20,864 bases of DNA from positions 1-20,864 of the forward strand of contig JBMNOU010000033.1 in assembly GCA_050943215.1 (NCBI GenBank). The letters are read 5' to 3'. The notes under the pieces were generated by a model, which was not told where the DNA came from, ran no database searches, and worked only from the letters and a program-made list of their open reading frames with translations. The position numbers and the translations under genes are program-made. Of the stretch, positions 1 to 7,136 are shown piece by piece (the first letter of the stretch is position 1; the number at the start of each line of letters is the position of its first letter). The stretch is from JBMNOU01 sp050943215. Lineage in GTDB: Bacteria; Bacillota; Clostridia; Christensenellales; SZUA-584.

Positions 1-1
1 A

Positions 2-61
2 GGACGTTCTCCGCGCGTGGCAAGGCAGTTTATCGAATACCTGAAAAGCACCGGGAAATAG
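2..61 (+). CDS. C-terminal end of an unidentified gene, possibly a LysR-type regulator (5' end outside window)
   Basis: Only the last 19 codons are present, in frame 2, ending at a TAG stop. The residues contain SPRVARQFIEYLK. A short amphipathic stretch of this form, with Ser-Pro followed by FIEYLK-like residues, is typical of the last helix of LysR-type substrate-binding domains, and similar endings occur in some periplasmic binding proteins. The frame choice rests on this resemblance and on the stop being followed by non-coding sequence. The identity is a guess; the remainder of the gene lies upstream of the window. Confidence 0.35.
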   Translation, partial: GRSPRVARQFIEYLKSTGK

Positions 62-152
62 CGGGCGGCGCGCCGGAAGCAAAAAGGGCTGCCGGTTATA
101 TTCATATCATTTTATTGTATAATACCCTAAAGCCTATGCAATGGATAACTTT

Positions 153-200
153 AAAATGGCTCCATTTTTAACAATTTTATGGCACAACAGTATAAAATGG
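153..200 (+). promoter_or_regulatory. Promoter with overlapping palindrome for the RHH-SLOG operon
   Basis: A TTAACA -35 box (168-173) and a TATAAA -10 box (191-196) are separated by exactly 17 bases, about 45 bases before the first ATG. A perfect inverted repeat AAAATGG-CT-CCATTTT covers 153-168 and touches the -35 box. A further AAAATGG copy lies at 194-200 over the -10. Arc/CopG proteins usually repress their own operons by binding short inverted repeats, so this is a plausible autoregulatory operator; that role is inferred. Confidence 0.55.
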
Positions 201-240
201 TTGTTGAAATCTGTAGGATTTTATAATAATGAGGTGTAGC

Positions 241-408
241 ATGAAGGATATCAAACACTTCGGATTGCGCATTGATGCGCAGTTGCTGCTCAGATTTCAT
301 CAGGTGTGCGAATATGAGGGCCGGTCCGCAAACGCCCAAATACTTTACCTTATCCGCAAGTGCGTCGAGGAATATGAGAAATCTCATAAAGAAGGGAAAG
401 GGCAATGA
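241..408 (+). CDS. Small Arc-like ribbon-helix-helix DNA-binding protein
   Basis: This 55-residue protein begins with a beta-strand-like stretch (KHFGLRID, about residues 5-12) followed by two helices, the second starting near EGRSANAQILYLIRKC. That is the layout of Arc/CopG ribbon-helix-helix proteins, which dimerise and insert the paired strands into the major groove; the R-S-x-N-x-x-I pattern is typical of Arc-type members. GAGGTG at 231-236 provides the ribosome binding site. The stop codon overlaps the start of the next gene (ATGA, 405-408), so the two are translationally coupled. The palindrome in the upstream promoter suggests autoregulation. Function as a DNA-binding protein is fairly secure; its target is inferred. 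Confidence 0.75.
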   Translation: MKDIKHFGLRIDAQLLLRFHQVCEYEGRSANAQILYLIRKCVEEYEKSHKEGKGQ

Positions 409-740
409 AGGTTGCAGTGGTTGGTTCTAGTCGGATAAAAGGGGATATCGATGCGTATATCCCCGCCGGCACAACACAAATCGTATCGGGCGGCTTGCGG
501 GGAATCGAAAGCCTTGCGGAACGCTGGGCAGACGATAACGGCGTACCAAAGCTGATGATAAAGCTTACGCATGACAGATTTGGCAGGCTTTACCCGCTGA
601 AGCGCGCCAGACTGATTGCTGAGACGGCGGACATAGTTGTGGCTGTATGGGACGGCGTGTCTGTAGAGACAAAGCTGGTCATTGACTGCGCTCGGCGTGC
701 CGGAAAGATGGTGAAGGTTCATCTGGTCAAGAGAATATAA
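405..740 (+). CDS. SLOG-fold protein (DUF2493/YpsA-like), 111 residues
   Basis: The sequence opens with MKVAVVGSSR, then SGGLRGIESLAERWA (residues 28-42) and IVVAVWDG (77-84). These match the Rossmann-like SLOG superfamily: a beta-strand followed by G-S-R, a Gly-Gly loop with an adjacent helix carrying x-x-x-LA, and a late A-x-W-D-G strand. SLOG proteins bind nucleotides or nucleotide-derived ligands; some process cytokinin-like molecules, others sit in DNA uptake or defence systems. The usual late G-T pair appears as E-T in SVETK, so ligand binding may differ. The gene is coupled by a four-base overlap to the ribbon-helix-helix gene. The specific function is unknown. Confidence 0.7.
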   Translation: MKVAVVGSSRIKGDIDAYIPAGTTQIVSGGLRGIESLAERWADDNGVPKLMIKLTHDRFGRLYPLKRARLIAETADIVVAVWDGVSVETKLVIDCARRAGKMVKVHLVKRI

Positions 741-741
741 C

Positions 742-765
742 GGGGTGCTGCACTCCCTTTGCTTC
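742..765 (+). terminator. Possible weak terminator after the SLOG gene
   Basis: GGGGTG-CTG-CACTCCC can form a short GC-rich hairpin with one bulged T, directly after the stop codon. The following tract, tttgcttctct, is only moderately T-rich, so the call is weak. Confidence 0.3.
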
Positions 766-844
766 TCTAATCAAATATTTAAGTAAAATTGTGTAATAGA
801 GCAATCAGGCGCGTAGGTGCAGATAGGCTTTAGTTACTGTACTG

Positions 845-873
845 TTGACATGCCGTCTTAATTGCCCTATTTT
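845..873 (+). promoter_or_regulatory. Sigma-A-type promoter of the YbaK-like gene
   Basis: A perfect TTGACA -35 box (845-850) is followed 17 bases later by TATTTT (868-873). The expected start point, near 880, lies just before the GTGAGG ribosome binding site. This also argues against translation starting at the TTG at 845, which would sit inside the promoter. Confidence 0.6.
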
Positions 874-889
874 ATTATCGGGTGAGGTT

Positions 890-1363
890 ATGGCTAGCAT
901 AAAAACAAACGCTATGCGTTTTCTTGACAGCGCGGGAGTATCATATAGGCAGCACACATACGAATCGGACGGATTTTTAGACGGCGTCGCTGTTGCTAAA
1001 AAGATTGGCCAGCCAAAGGAGAAGGTATTTAAAACGCTAGTAGCGCAAGGGACGAGCCGCGCGTATTATGTATTTGTGATACCTGCCGCAAAGGCGCTCG
1101 ATTTAAAAGCGGCGGCCAGAGCTGTTGGTGAGAAATCGGTAGGGATGATTAAGGCTGCGGACATCACCAAGGTAACCGGATATATCAGGGGCGGATGCTC
1201 TCCGATCGGCATGAAAAAGGCGTATAAAACGGTCATTGACGTCTCGTGTGCAAAACAGTACACGATTATATTCAGCGCAGGCAAAATCGGCTGCCAGATA
1301 GAGATGCGGCCGGATGACCTTATCAATATTATTCACTGCAAAATCGAAAACATTGTGCTCTAA
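890..1363 (+). CDS. ybaK: YbaK/EbsC-family aminoacyl-tRNA deacylase (Cys-tRNA(Pro) deacylase type)
   Basis: The 157-residue product matches the YbaK/ProX-like editing domain, which hydrolyses mischarged tRNAs such as Cys-tRNA(Pro) in trans in the cytoplasm. Diagnostic features are the conserved lysine in VFKTLV (K48) and the glycine-rich loop GGCSPIG (residues 101-107) that shapes the substrate pocket; the length is normal for a free-standing member. The ATG at 890 is chosen because GTGAGG lies 5-8 bases upstream and a consensus promoter covers 845-873. The gene stands alone between its promoter and the LrgA promoter. Exact tRNA specificity cannot be read from the sequence. Confidence 0.88.
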   Translation: MASIKTNAMRFLDSAGVSYRQHTYESDGFLDGVAVAKKIGQPKEKVFKTLVAQGTSRAYYVFVIPAAKALDLKAAARAVGEKSVGMIKAADITKVTGYIRGGCSPIGMKKAYKTVIDVSCAKQYTIIFSAGKIGCQIEMRPDDLINIIHCKIENIVL

Positions 1364-1420
1364 TCAGCTAAATATCCGCCGTGTATAAGCGCAAGGCTTT
1401 TAGGCGCGGGCATATTGATG

Positions 1421-1426
1421 TATAAT
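1421..1426 (+). promoter_or_regulatory. Probable -10 box of the lrgAB operon
   Basis: A perfect TATAAT preceded by TG lies 30 bases upstream of the lrgA ATG. No good -35 hexamer is present at the expected distance, so an activator may be needed, as is common for lrgAB-type operons. Confidence 0.35.
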
Positions 1427-1455
1427 GGTACTATCTATCAATATGAGGTTGGGTT

Positions 1456-1809
1456 ATGAAATGGGTTTTTCAGTTGGGCGTGATATTTGTTGTTTCTTTT
1501 GCGGGCGAAATGCTGCGAATTGTAATACCGCTGCCCATTCCGGCCAGCATATACGGCCTGATTCTAATGCTGCTGTGTCTTAAAACAAAGATCGTGAAGC
1601 TTAAGCACGTGCAGGGCGCGGGCGCTTTTTTGCTGGAGGTTATGCCGCTGTTGTTCGTTCCGGCTACGGTCGGGCTTATGGTGACGTGGGATGCGCTTTC
1701 AAACATGCTGCTGCCGTTTCTCGCAATTATGGTATTGAATACTCTGATCGTCCTTGTGGTAACCGGGCGCACGGCGCAGCTTATCATGCGAAAGGATAAA
1801 GATAAATGA
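1456..1809 (+). CDS. lrgA: LrgA/CidA-family membrane protein
   Basis: The 117-residue protein has about four hydrophobic segments and the family pattern near the N terminus: LGVIFVVSFAGEMLR, then PLPIPASIYGLILML. LrgA/CidA proteins are small integral membrane proteins historically compared with holins and antiholins, linked to autolysis, and more recently to export of pyruvate or other overflow products together with LrgB/CidB. The gene overlaps lrgB by four bases (ATGA at 1806-1809), so the pair is translationally coupled. A short charged tail (RKDKDK) ends the protein. The sequence does not separate LrgA from CidA subtypes. Confidence 0.88.
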   Translation: MKWVFQLGVIFVVSFAGEMLRIVIPLPIPASIYGLILMLLCLKTKIVKLKHVQGAGAFLLEVMPLLFVPATVGLMVTWDALSNMLLPFLAIMVLNTLIVLVVTGRTAQLIMRKDKDK

Positions 1810-2498
1810 AGGAAACTATTTTTAGCTCTGCGTATTTTGGAGTGGTAATCAGCATATCGGCCTATGCGCTGGGCTTTTTTGTAAAGAGAAAACTAAAGGC
1901 CGGGTTTTTGAATCCTCTTGTAGTCGCTGTGGTGGTTGTTATCACTTTTTTGCTGGCCGCGGGCGTAAGTTACGAAAGCTACAACGTTGGGGGCAAGTAC
2001 ATTTCGTATTTGCTGACGCCGGCGACGGTATGCCTTGCGATACCGCTGTACCAGCAGCTCGCATTGCTAAAGAAATACAAAAAGGCAGTGGTCATAGGGA
2101 TACTCGCAGGAGTTTTGAGCAGCCTTGGCAGCGTGCTGGCACTATCGTACCTGTTTGGCTTATCGCACGAGCAGTATGTGACGCTGCTTCCAAAGTCTAT
2201 AACGATGGCGATTGGCATTGGTGTATCGAATGAGCTAGGAGGCATACAGGCAATCACTGTGGCCAGCATTGCCGTGACCGGTATACTTGGCAACATGCTA
2301 GGGCCGGCAGTCTGCCGGTTGTTTAAGATTAGGGAACCTATTGCAGCAGGGCTTGCGCTTGGCACTGCGTCTCACGCGTTTGGCACAGTAAAGGCGCTTG
2401 AAATGGGCGAAGTGCAGGGCGCGATGGGCAGCCTATCTATCGTGGTCGCCGGACTGATCACGGTGGTGGGCGCGTCTTTTTTCGCGTATCTGCTTTAG
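1806..2498 (+). CDS. lrgB: LrgB/CidB-family membrane protein
   Basis: The 230-residue product is hydrophobic throughout, with roughly seven or eight membrane segments, and carries the family core PKSITMAIGIGVSNELGG and TASHAFGTVKALEMGE. LrgB works with LrgA at the cell membrane in control of murein hydrolase activity or metabolite export. Its start overlaps the lrgA stop, and normal family length argues for an intact gene. A small hairpin (gagcc-ggga-ggctc, 2501-2514) follows the stop but has no T tract, so termination here is uncertain. Confidence 0.9.
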   Translation: MKETIFSSAYFGVVISISAYALGFFVKRKLKAGFLNPLVVAVVVVITFLLAAGVSYESYNVGGKYISYLLTPATVCLAIPLYQQLALLKKYKKAVVIGILAGVLSSLGSVLALSYLFGLSHEQYVTLLPKSITMAIGIGVSNELGGIQAITVASIAVTGILGNMLGPAVCRLFKIREPIAAGLALGTASHAFGTVKALEMGEVQGAMGSLSIVVAGLITVVGASFFAYLL

Positions 2499-2854
2499 CG
2501 GAGCCGGGAGGCTCGCAATGCAAAAAGTATAAGAAAGCGAAATTTCACTCCGGGTATTTTGTTGGGGAATCGCTTAAAATCAATCCGATTCTTTTATCTT
2601 TTTTAATAATTATTTTCTTCCTTAAGTTTTTAGATAGCTGACTTTGATAATGGTTTTCCTTCAAAAAGTTCAAGCAATAAATTATAATAAGTATTTTCCC
2701 ATGATTTATAGCTTCTCTGCGTCTTTAACCGGCTTTTTATTGTTAAAGTAATAAACATATTGTTTCGTAATTTAAGATTCAATATCATTGTGTGTTCGGC
2801 TTTTTAGAATTTTATTTTTAATAAGACTAAAACTATACCCGAAAGGAGGATACT
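2499..2854. other. Gene-free AT-rich spacer of about 355 bases
   Basis: This stretch is conspicuously AT-rich compared with the sequence before it. Apart from the short hairpin at 2501-2514 and the promoter at 2760-2788, I see no open reading frame with a ribosome binding site, no RNA gene and no clear repeat. The drop in GC begins here and continues through the following gene. Confidence 0.6.
2760..2788 (+). promoter_or_regulatory. Promoter of the YetF-like gene
   Basis: TTGTTT (2760-2765) and TATCAT (2783-2788) are separated by 17 bases, about 65 bases upstream of the ATG. The -10 has five of six consensus bases and the -35 only three, so moderate strength is expected. Confidence 0.45.
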
Positions 2855-3565
2855 ATGGTAAACGATATATTGCAAACAATGCTAAAATCATTGGTATCGG
2901 TTGCTGTTCTATTCGTGCTAACCTGTATTATGGGCAAAAAACAATTGTCTCAGCTCACGTTTTTTGATTATGCTGTTGGTATCTCCATTGGGTCTATAGC
3001 AGCCACTTTTGCTGTTGATTCATCAATTAATTATGTAAAAGGAATTACCGGGTTAATCATATACTCACTTTTTCCAATAGTATTATCGTTAATTTCGTTG
3101 AAGAACTATAAAGCCAAAAAATTGTTAGACGGAAAACCTACAATACTTATACAGAATGGCCAAATCGTCGAAAAAAATTTAAAAAAGATAAAGATGACTG
3201 TTAACGATGTCCTTGAGGAATGCCGTCTGAAAAATGCGTTTAACGTTGCCGATGTAGAATTTGCTATACTTGAAACGGCTGGTAAAGTTAGTATACAGAT
3301 GAAACCCGAGAATCAGCCGCTGACCCCTAAAGATATGAATGTTCAAAAAGCCTACAGAGGCTTATGCTTAAATGCAATCGTAGACGGAGAAATTTTAGAG
3401 GACCATTTAAAGATGGTGGGTAAAGACAGGCAATGGATAATAGATATGTTAAACAAACAAAACATACCGGACTATAGAGATGTTATTTTGGGTTATATTG
3501 ACAGCAATAATGTGCTGGTCATTCAGAAAAGAAACAACATTGATCCTTTCAATCCTTTAATTTAA
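2855..3565 (+). CDS. YetF-like DUF421 membrane protein
   Basis: This 236-residue protein has about three N-terminal membrane segments and then a cytoplasmic part, the layout of the YetF/DUF421 family. Visible family signatures are MGKKQLSQLTFFDYAVGISIGSIAA-like residues in the membrane region and KPTILIQNGQIVEKNLKK, then DVLEECRLKNAFNVADVEFAI in the soluble region. YetF-type proteins are spore or membrane proteins in Bacillus; their biochemical role is poorly known. GAAAGGAGGA just before the ATG is a near-perfect ribosome binding site. The gene and its upstream spacer are clearly more AT-rich than most neighbours, which may mean recent transfer. It is convergent with the next gene, with only 13 bases between stops. 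Confidence 0.85.
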   Translation: MVNDILQTMLKSLVSVAVLFVLTCIMGKKQLSQLTFFDYAVGISIGSIAATFAVDSSINYVKGITGLIIYSLFPIVLSLISLKNYKAKKLLDGKPTILIQNGQIVEKNLKKIKMTVNDVLEECRLKNAFNVADVEFAILETAGKVSIQMKPENQPLTPKDMNVQKAYRGLCLNAIVDGEILEDHLKMVGKDRQWIIDMLNKQNIPDYRDVILGYIDSNNVLVIQKRNNIDPFNPLI

Positions 3566-3578
3566 AAAGCCGAGTGTA

Positions 3579-4502
3579 TCAGAAATAAATGCGGGCCGCG
3601 TATATAACAAGAGGCAGCGTGAATGTGCAGAAAACTGTGGTAGCAAACACGGTCTGTGCGGCGAACTCCGGCTCGTTGCCGAATTCGCTCGCGAGTATCG
3701 AGGAATTAACCGCACTCGGCGTTGAGATGCCTATGATCAGAGCCTGTGCGAGCAGCCCTTTTATACCGAGCAGCAGCAACAGCGCGAACCCGAGCGCCGG
3801 CCCAGCGATCACTTTGACTATGCTGGCCGTAAGCACCTCTTTTAGCTGGCTGCCAAGGCGCACATTTGCAAGCTGCACTCCTAGAGTGATCAGCGCGAAA
3901 CCAACGAACATATTAGAGATATAATCGAGCGGTATGACAACGGTATTGGGTATGCGCGCACCCGTCAGCTTGAAAACCGCTACAAGCAGCAGCACGTAGA
4001 GAGAAGGCATTTTAAGCATACTCAAAAACGCGTTGCTGCGTGACGACTGGCCCGAGCTTGCCTGAAACACGCCAAATGTGTTTGACGTGATGTTTTGTAT
4101 CACCACGATAAAAAGCTGGGAGGCGGTGGCGACGGGGTTGCCCCTAAACACTAGCTCTATCAGTGGAATACCGTAGTTGCCCGTGTTGAAAAGCACCAGC
4201 GAATTGGAAAAAGCGTTGCGCAGGCTCTTTTTGTACCTAAATGCGGCGGAAATCCCAAATGCCAGAAAAAACATCATTACCTCTAGAATGGCGATAAAAG
4301 GCACCACCAAAAAGAAGAAGTCCCACGCGATGTCTATCTGGTACATTTTTGTAAAGATCACTACAGGAATCAGCAGATACATCATCAGTTTGGAATACGT
4401 CCTAACGTTAGTCTTGAAAATTTTCTGGAACACAAAGCCGATTGCGATAAGCAGTACGATGGGAAGAGATATCTCTTCTAAGATGTAGAGCAGTTCTGTC
4501 AT
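3579..4502 (-). CDS. AEC-family (auxin efflux carrier-like) transporter
   Basis: The 307-residue product has about ten hydrophobic segments in the two five-helix halves expected of AEC transporters. Family-like stretches include NTGNYGIPLIELVFRG, with Asn-Thr-Gly-Asn-Tyr-Gly-Ile-Pro, and the late STPSAVNSSILASEF. Bacterial members (MleP, MdcF type) export or import small organic acids across the cytoplasmic membrane; the substrate here is unknown. The start at 4502 is preferred over the in-frame ATG at 4526 because AAGGAGC sits at the correct distance before it. The gene is divergent from the YkvI-like gene and has its own extended -10 promoter. Confidence 0.85.
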   Translation of the reverse strand: MTELLYILEEISLPIVLLIAIGFVFQKIFKTNVRTYSKLMMYLLIPVVIFTKMYQIDIAWDFFFLVVPFIAILEVMMFFLAFGISAAFRYKKSLRNAFSNSLVLFNTGNYGIPLIELVFRGNPVATASQLFIVVIQNITSNTFGVFQASSGQSSRSNAFLSMLKMPSLYVLLLVAVFKLTGARIPNTVVIPLDYISNMFVGFALITLGVQLANVRLGSQLKEVLTASIVKVIAGPALGFALLLLLGIKGLLAQALIIGISTPSAVNSSILASEFGNEPEFAAQTVFATTVFCTFTLPLVIYAARIYF

Positions 4503-4528
4503 TAAGCGCTCCTTAAGTGTTTGCATTT

Positions 4529-4537
4529 ATTATACCA
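4529..4537 (-). promoter_or_regulatory. Extended -10 promoter of the AEC transporter
   Basis: On the minus strand TGG-TATAAT gives a perfect -10 hexamer with the TGn extension, about 27 bases upstream of the chosen ATG. The -35 position holds only TTCGCG, which is acceptable for an extended -10 promoter. Confidence 0.5.
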
Positions 4538-4596
4538 GCTTTTAGGTTTGCCGCGAAGGCAAAATCTATTTTATGCATTAAATGATTTAATCCCGC

Positions 4597-4602
4597 TATA
4601 AT
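4597..4602 (+). promoter_or_regulatory. Probable -10 box of the YkvI-like gene
   Basis: A perfect TATAAT lies 75 bases upstream of the ATG at 4678. No convincing -35 box is seen at 16-18 bases, so the call is modest. The transcript would carry an AT-rich leader without obvious structure. Confidence 0.35.
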
Positions 4603-4677
4603 AAATTTTACACCGAACAATATATTGCGAAGAAAAACTCCATAATAATCAGTAACAGATAAAAAAAGGCAGGCTGT

Positions 4678-5742
4678 ATGAAAGAAAAGGAAACGTCGTC
4701 TTTGAGCATATTCACTATTGCATCCGCGTATATCGGGACGGTTGTTGGCGCAGGGTTTGCTTCGGGCCAGGAGATACTACGGTTTTTCAGTGCGTTTGGA
4801 CTGCCGGGGCTTTGGGGCGCGGCCATATCTGTCGCGCTGTTCTTTTTCATCGGATATTCGGTGCTGCTGCTTGGGCGGCACCTAAAAGCACATTCGCATG
4901 TAGACGTCGTGCGCTTTACGAACGGACGGATTATAGGCAGCGTGATTGACATTATTATAACGGTATTTTTGTTTGGCGCGCTGGCCGCTATGATTGCCGG
5001 CGCCGGTGCGATATTTAAGGAGCAGTTTAATATCGGCGCGGTATGGGGAACGCTTACAATGGCGGTGCTAAGCTTTCTCACTGTGACAACCGGCACAAAA
5101 GGCGTGATCAGCGCGATAAGCTATGTCGTGCCTTTTCTGATCGTTTCGGTACTGTTTATCTCAATCTACAGCTTGCTAAAAAACCCGGTGACTGAGCAGG
5201 AAATCGCCGTGGCAAAAGGACTGGCCCGCTCTGCGCCCTACTGGCCGCTTTCTGCAGCTAATTACGCGTCGTATAACCTGGTGATTGCCATAGCGGTGCT
5301 GGCGCCGATGGGCGCACGGTGCGAAAACCGTAAAAGGCTATTCTGGGGCGCGCTGCTGGGCGCGCTTGGGCTAGGGGTGGGCATTGCCGCGATCTATTTT
5401 TGTGTACTGACCAATATTGCCGAAGTGGCGGATATGGAAGTGCCTATGATCGGCATTGCCGGCAAAATATCATCCGTAATGACGTTTGCTTTCGCCATCG
5501 TGCTGTTTGCCGAGGTGTATACAACGGCTGTGGGCAACCTTTATGGCTTTGTACAAAGGGTATCTTCTAAAACACCAAAGACTATTGTTATCGCAGGGGT
5601 AACAGCCGCCGCGTTTTCGGCCGGGCAGCTTGGGTTTTCGAATCTCGTCAAATACCTATATCCGGCTGTTGGATACGGCGGAATGCTATTTTTCGCGGGC
5701 GTAGCGTATGTCTGGATTAAAAAAAGGTACGCTCTGAGATGA
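4678..5742 (+). CDS. YkvI-like membrane transporter
   Basis: The 354-residue protein is almost entirely membrane-embedded, with about ten helices. The opening SIFTIASAYIGTVVGAGF followed by ASGQEILRFF is characteristic of the YkvI group (COG3949), a LeuT-fold family related to sodium-coupled amino acid and amine transporters; the glycine-rich break in helix 1 is where such transporters bind ion and substrate. The substrate is unknown. Length is typical and the reading frame intact. A moderately good purine-rich ribosome binding site precedes the ATG. It appears to be a single-gene unit divergent from the AEC transporter. Confidence 0.85.
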   Translation: MKEKETSSLSIFTIASAYIGTVVGAGFASGQEILRFFSAFGLPGLWGAAISVALFFFIGYSVLLLGRHLKAHSHVDVVRFTNGRIIGSVIDIIITVFLFGALAAMIAGAGAIFKEQFNIGAVWGTLTMAVLSFLTVTTGTKGVISAISYVVPFLIVSVLFISIYSLLKNPVTEQEIAVAKGLARSAPYWPLSAANYASYNLVIAIAVLAPMGARCENRKRLFWGALLGALGLGVGIAAIYFCVLTNIAEVADMEVPMIGIAGKISSVMTFAFAIVLFAEVYTTAVGNLYGFVQRVSSKTPKTIVIAGVTAAAFSAGQLGFSNLVKYLYPAVGYGGMLFFAGVAYVWIKKRYALR

Positions 5743-5749
5743 TAAACAA

Positions 5750-5778
5750 TTCCAACAATACTACATATATGCTATAAT
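5750..5778 (+). promoter_or_regulatory. Promoter of the unknown secreted/membrane protein gene
   Basis: TTCCAA (5750-5755), 17 bases, then a perfect TATAAT (5773-5778). The start point would be about 25 bases before the ATG at 5814. Confidence 0.45.
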
Positions 5779-5813
5779 ATACCATGTAAAGAAAAAGAAG
5801 GGGATTTATTATT

Positions 5814-6518
5814 ATGCAAAAAAAGAGGTTTGATTGCAGGGTTTGGATACGACAGGCTTTGCCGCTAGTGCTTAACATGAAGAAATTGTGTTTTTTATTG
5901 ATTATACTAACTCTGTTCTTAATGCCGACAGTGGCTTTGGCTGATGTTGGCCCAAAATCTTCTCTTGACATATATGTAAAAAATGCACCGCAGGAAACAT
6001 ATTATCTGGATTTGCTGGTTAGTGATACATTTTATATGAATGCTGAATATGACTCATTAGATGGCGATACCAGTGTATCAAAAGGCCACCACAAAACGAG
6101 GTTTTTGGAGATAATATATTCCGATTATGAAACGATGGGGATATCCTCGGCGAACGGCGAGGCAAATTGGTTTTTGCAGTTATTAAAGACCTATACTGCT
6201 ACTATTCTGATAGAAGGAATTATTTTGCTGTTGTTTGGGTTCAAATTGAAGGAAAACGGGAAGCCATTTTTATTAGTTAACCTTTGCACACAGATAATAA
6301 TGATTGTTTCTTTAGGTCTTATCATGGTATACGGCGGTTTAATGATGTGTTTATTGTCTTTTATATACATTGAAATTGGCATTATAACGATAAAGTATTT
6401 TGCTTACAAAAAACTGCTTCAGAGGGAGGGAAAAGATTGCATAATCGGTTATACGGTAACCGCTAGCTTATTTAGCATGACAGCGACATTTATCATTTTA
6501 TTTTCATCTGTTTCGTAA
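5814..6518 (+). CDS. Uncharacterised membrane protein with signal peptide and ADVGPK motif
   Basis: The product is up to 234 residues. A signal peptide core (CFLLIILTLFLMPTVALA) is followed by ADVGPKSSLDIYVKN, a motif at the mature N terminus of an uncharacterised family I associate with Clostridia. An extracytoplasmic domain of about 80 residues follows, then about four membrane segments. The start is ambiguous: the ATG at 5814 has the good ribosome binding site (gaagggga) but gives an unusually long 24-residue charged leader, whereas the ATG at 5877 gives a normal signal peptide but has no visible binding site. The gene is AT-rich and is the last host-like gene before the phage genes. No function can be assigned. 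Confidence 0.6.
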   Translation: MQKKRFDCRVWIRQALPLVLNMKKLCFLLIILTLFLMPTVALADVGPKSSLDIYVKNAPQETYYLDLLVSDTFYMNAEYDSLDGDTSVSKGHHKTRFLEIIYSDYETMGISSANGEANWFLQLLKTYTATILIEGIILLLFGFKLKENGKPFLLVNLCTQIIMIVSLGLIMVYGGLMMCLLSFIYIEIGIITIKYFAYKKLLQREGKDCIIGYTVTASLFSMTATFIILFSSVS

Positions 6519-6536
6519 TGCAGTAAACCCCAGGAC

Positions 6537-6570
6537 TTGAGCGATCATGAGCGATTTTTTTATTTATGAT
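6537..6570 (+). promoter_or_regulatory. Putative activator-dependent phage late promoter, copy 1
   Basis: TTGAGCGAT (6537-6545) and TGAGCGATT (6548-6556) form direct repeats exactly one helical turn (10 bp) apart, followed by a T run and TATGAT (6565-6570). A near-identical element lies at 10041-10074 with the same spacing from repeat to -10. Its position just before the small terminase is where late promoters of Gram-positive temperate phages commonly lie. Promoter activity is inferred. Confidence 0.5.
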
Positions 6571-6621
6571 CAAAGCATAACAAAGACTTGGGGAAAGTGT
6601 CTAATTGCAGGAGGGTGTAGC

Positions 6622-7059
6622 ATGAATAGGATCAGCGGAGTTAACATGGATGAAGAATCCGCGGCGGGCGTATCGTATGTAAAGAGATCGGGCGGGGGAT
6701 ATGATATAGATACGGACGCGGTTATGCAGCAGATTGCCGCGTATGTAAACGAGGCAGAAAAGTATAGCGTTGCGGGGCTGTGCATTGCGCTTGGCATCAC
6801 GCGAGAGACGCTGGACCTTTGGCGCGCGGGTTATGTGTGCGCAAACGATACGATGGACAAGCAGACAGCCGCAAACGCATCTCTTGCGGAATGCATCGCG
6901 AAGGGTGAGCTATATATCCACCGGTACTGGGAAGAGAGCGATAAATCGACAACGCTGCACACGAAGTTCCTCGAAAACGCGGGAGTTATTGGCGATAGCC
7001 GTCCGGCTGGATATATGCTGCCTTTTTCGCTAGGCAAATTGAAAAAATATTGCCGATAG
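6622..7059 (+). CDS. terS: Phage terminase small subunit
   Basis: The 145-residue product carries a helix-turn-helix-like segment, EKYSVAGLCIALGITRETLDLW (about residues 46-67), of the type seen in gp3-like DNA-packaging small terminases (A-x-L-C-x-x-L-G-I-T-R-E-T). Small terminase subunits form rings that recognise the phage packaging site and load the large subunit. AGGAGGGTG immediately upstream fixes the ATG at 6622; an in-frame ATG at 6547 lies inside the putative late promoter and is rejected. The gene heads the packaging module, with the ferredoxin and then the large terminase downstream. The assignment relies on this motif plus position. Confidence 0.7.
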   Translation: MNRISGVNMDEESAAGVSYVKRSGGGYDIDTDAVMQQIAAYVNEAEKYSVAGLCIALGITRETLDLWRAGYVCANDTMDKQTAANASLAECIAKGELYIHRYWEESDKSTTLHTKFLENAGVIGDSRPAGYMLPFSLGKLKKYCR

Positions 7060-7136
7060 CGGCGGGAATCAATGCGCATAGATTGCGGCGCTTAGGATAA
7101 AATAGGGAATATCATTGGTTTAAGGAAGTGAACGGT

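Noticed and set aside
221..227. TATAAT just before the RHH start codon as a promoter
   Set aside because: Transcription would start within the ribosome binding site; the TTAACA-17-TATAAA promoter upstream is better placed.
7128..7136. GTG start three codons upstream for the ferredoxin
   Set aside because: The GTG lies within the ribosome binding site region; the ATG at 7137 gives the normal ferredoxin N terminus.
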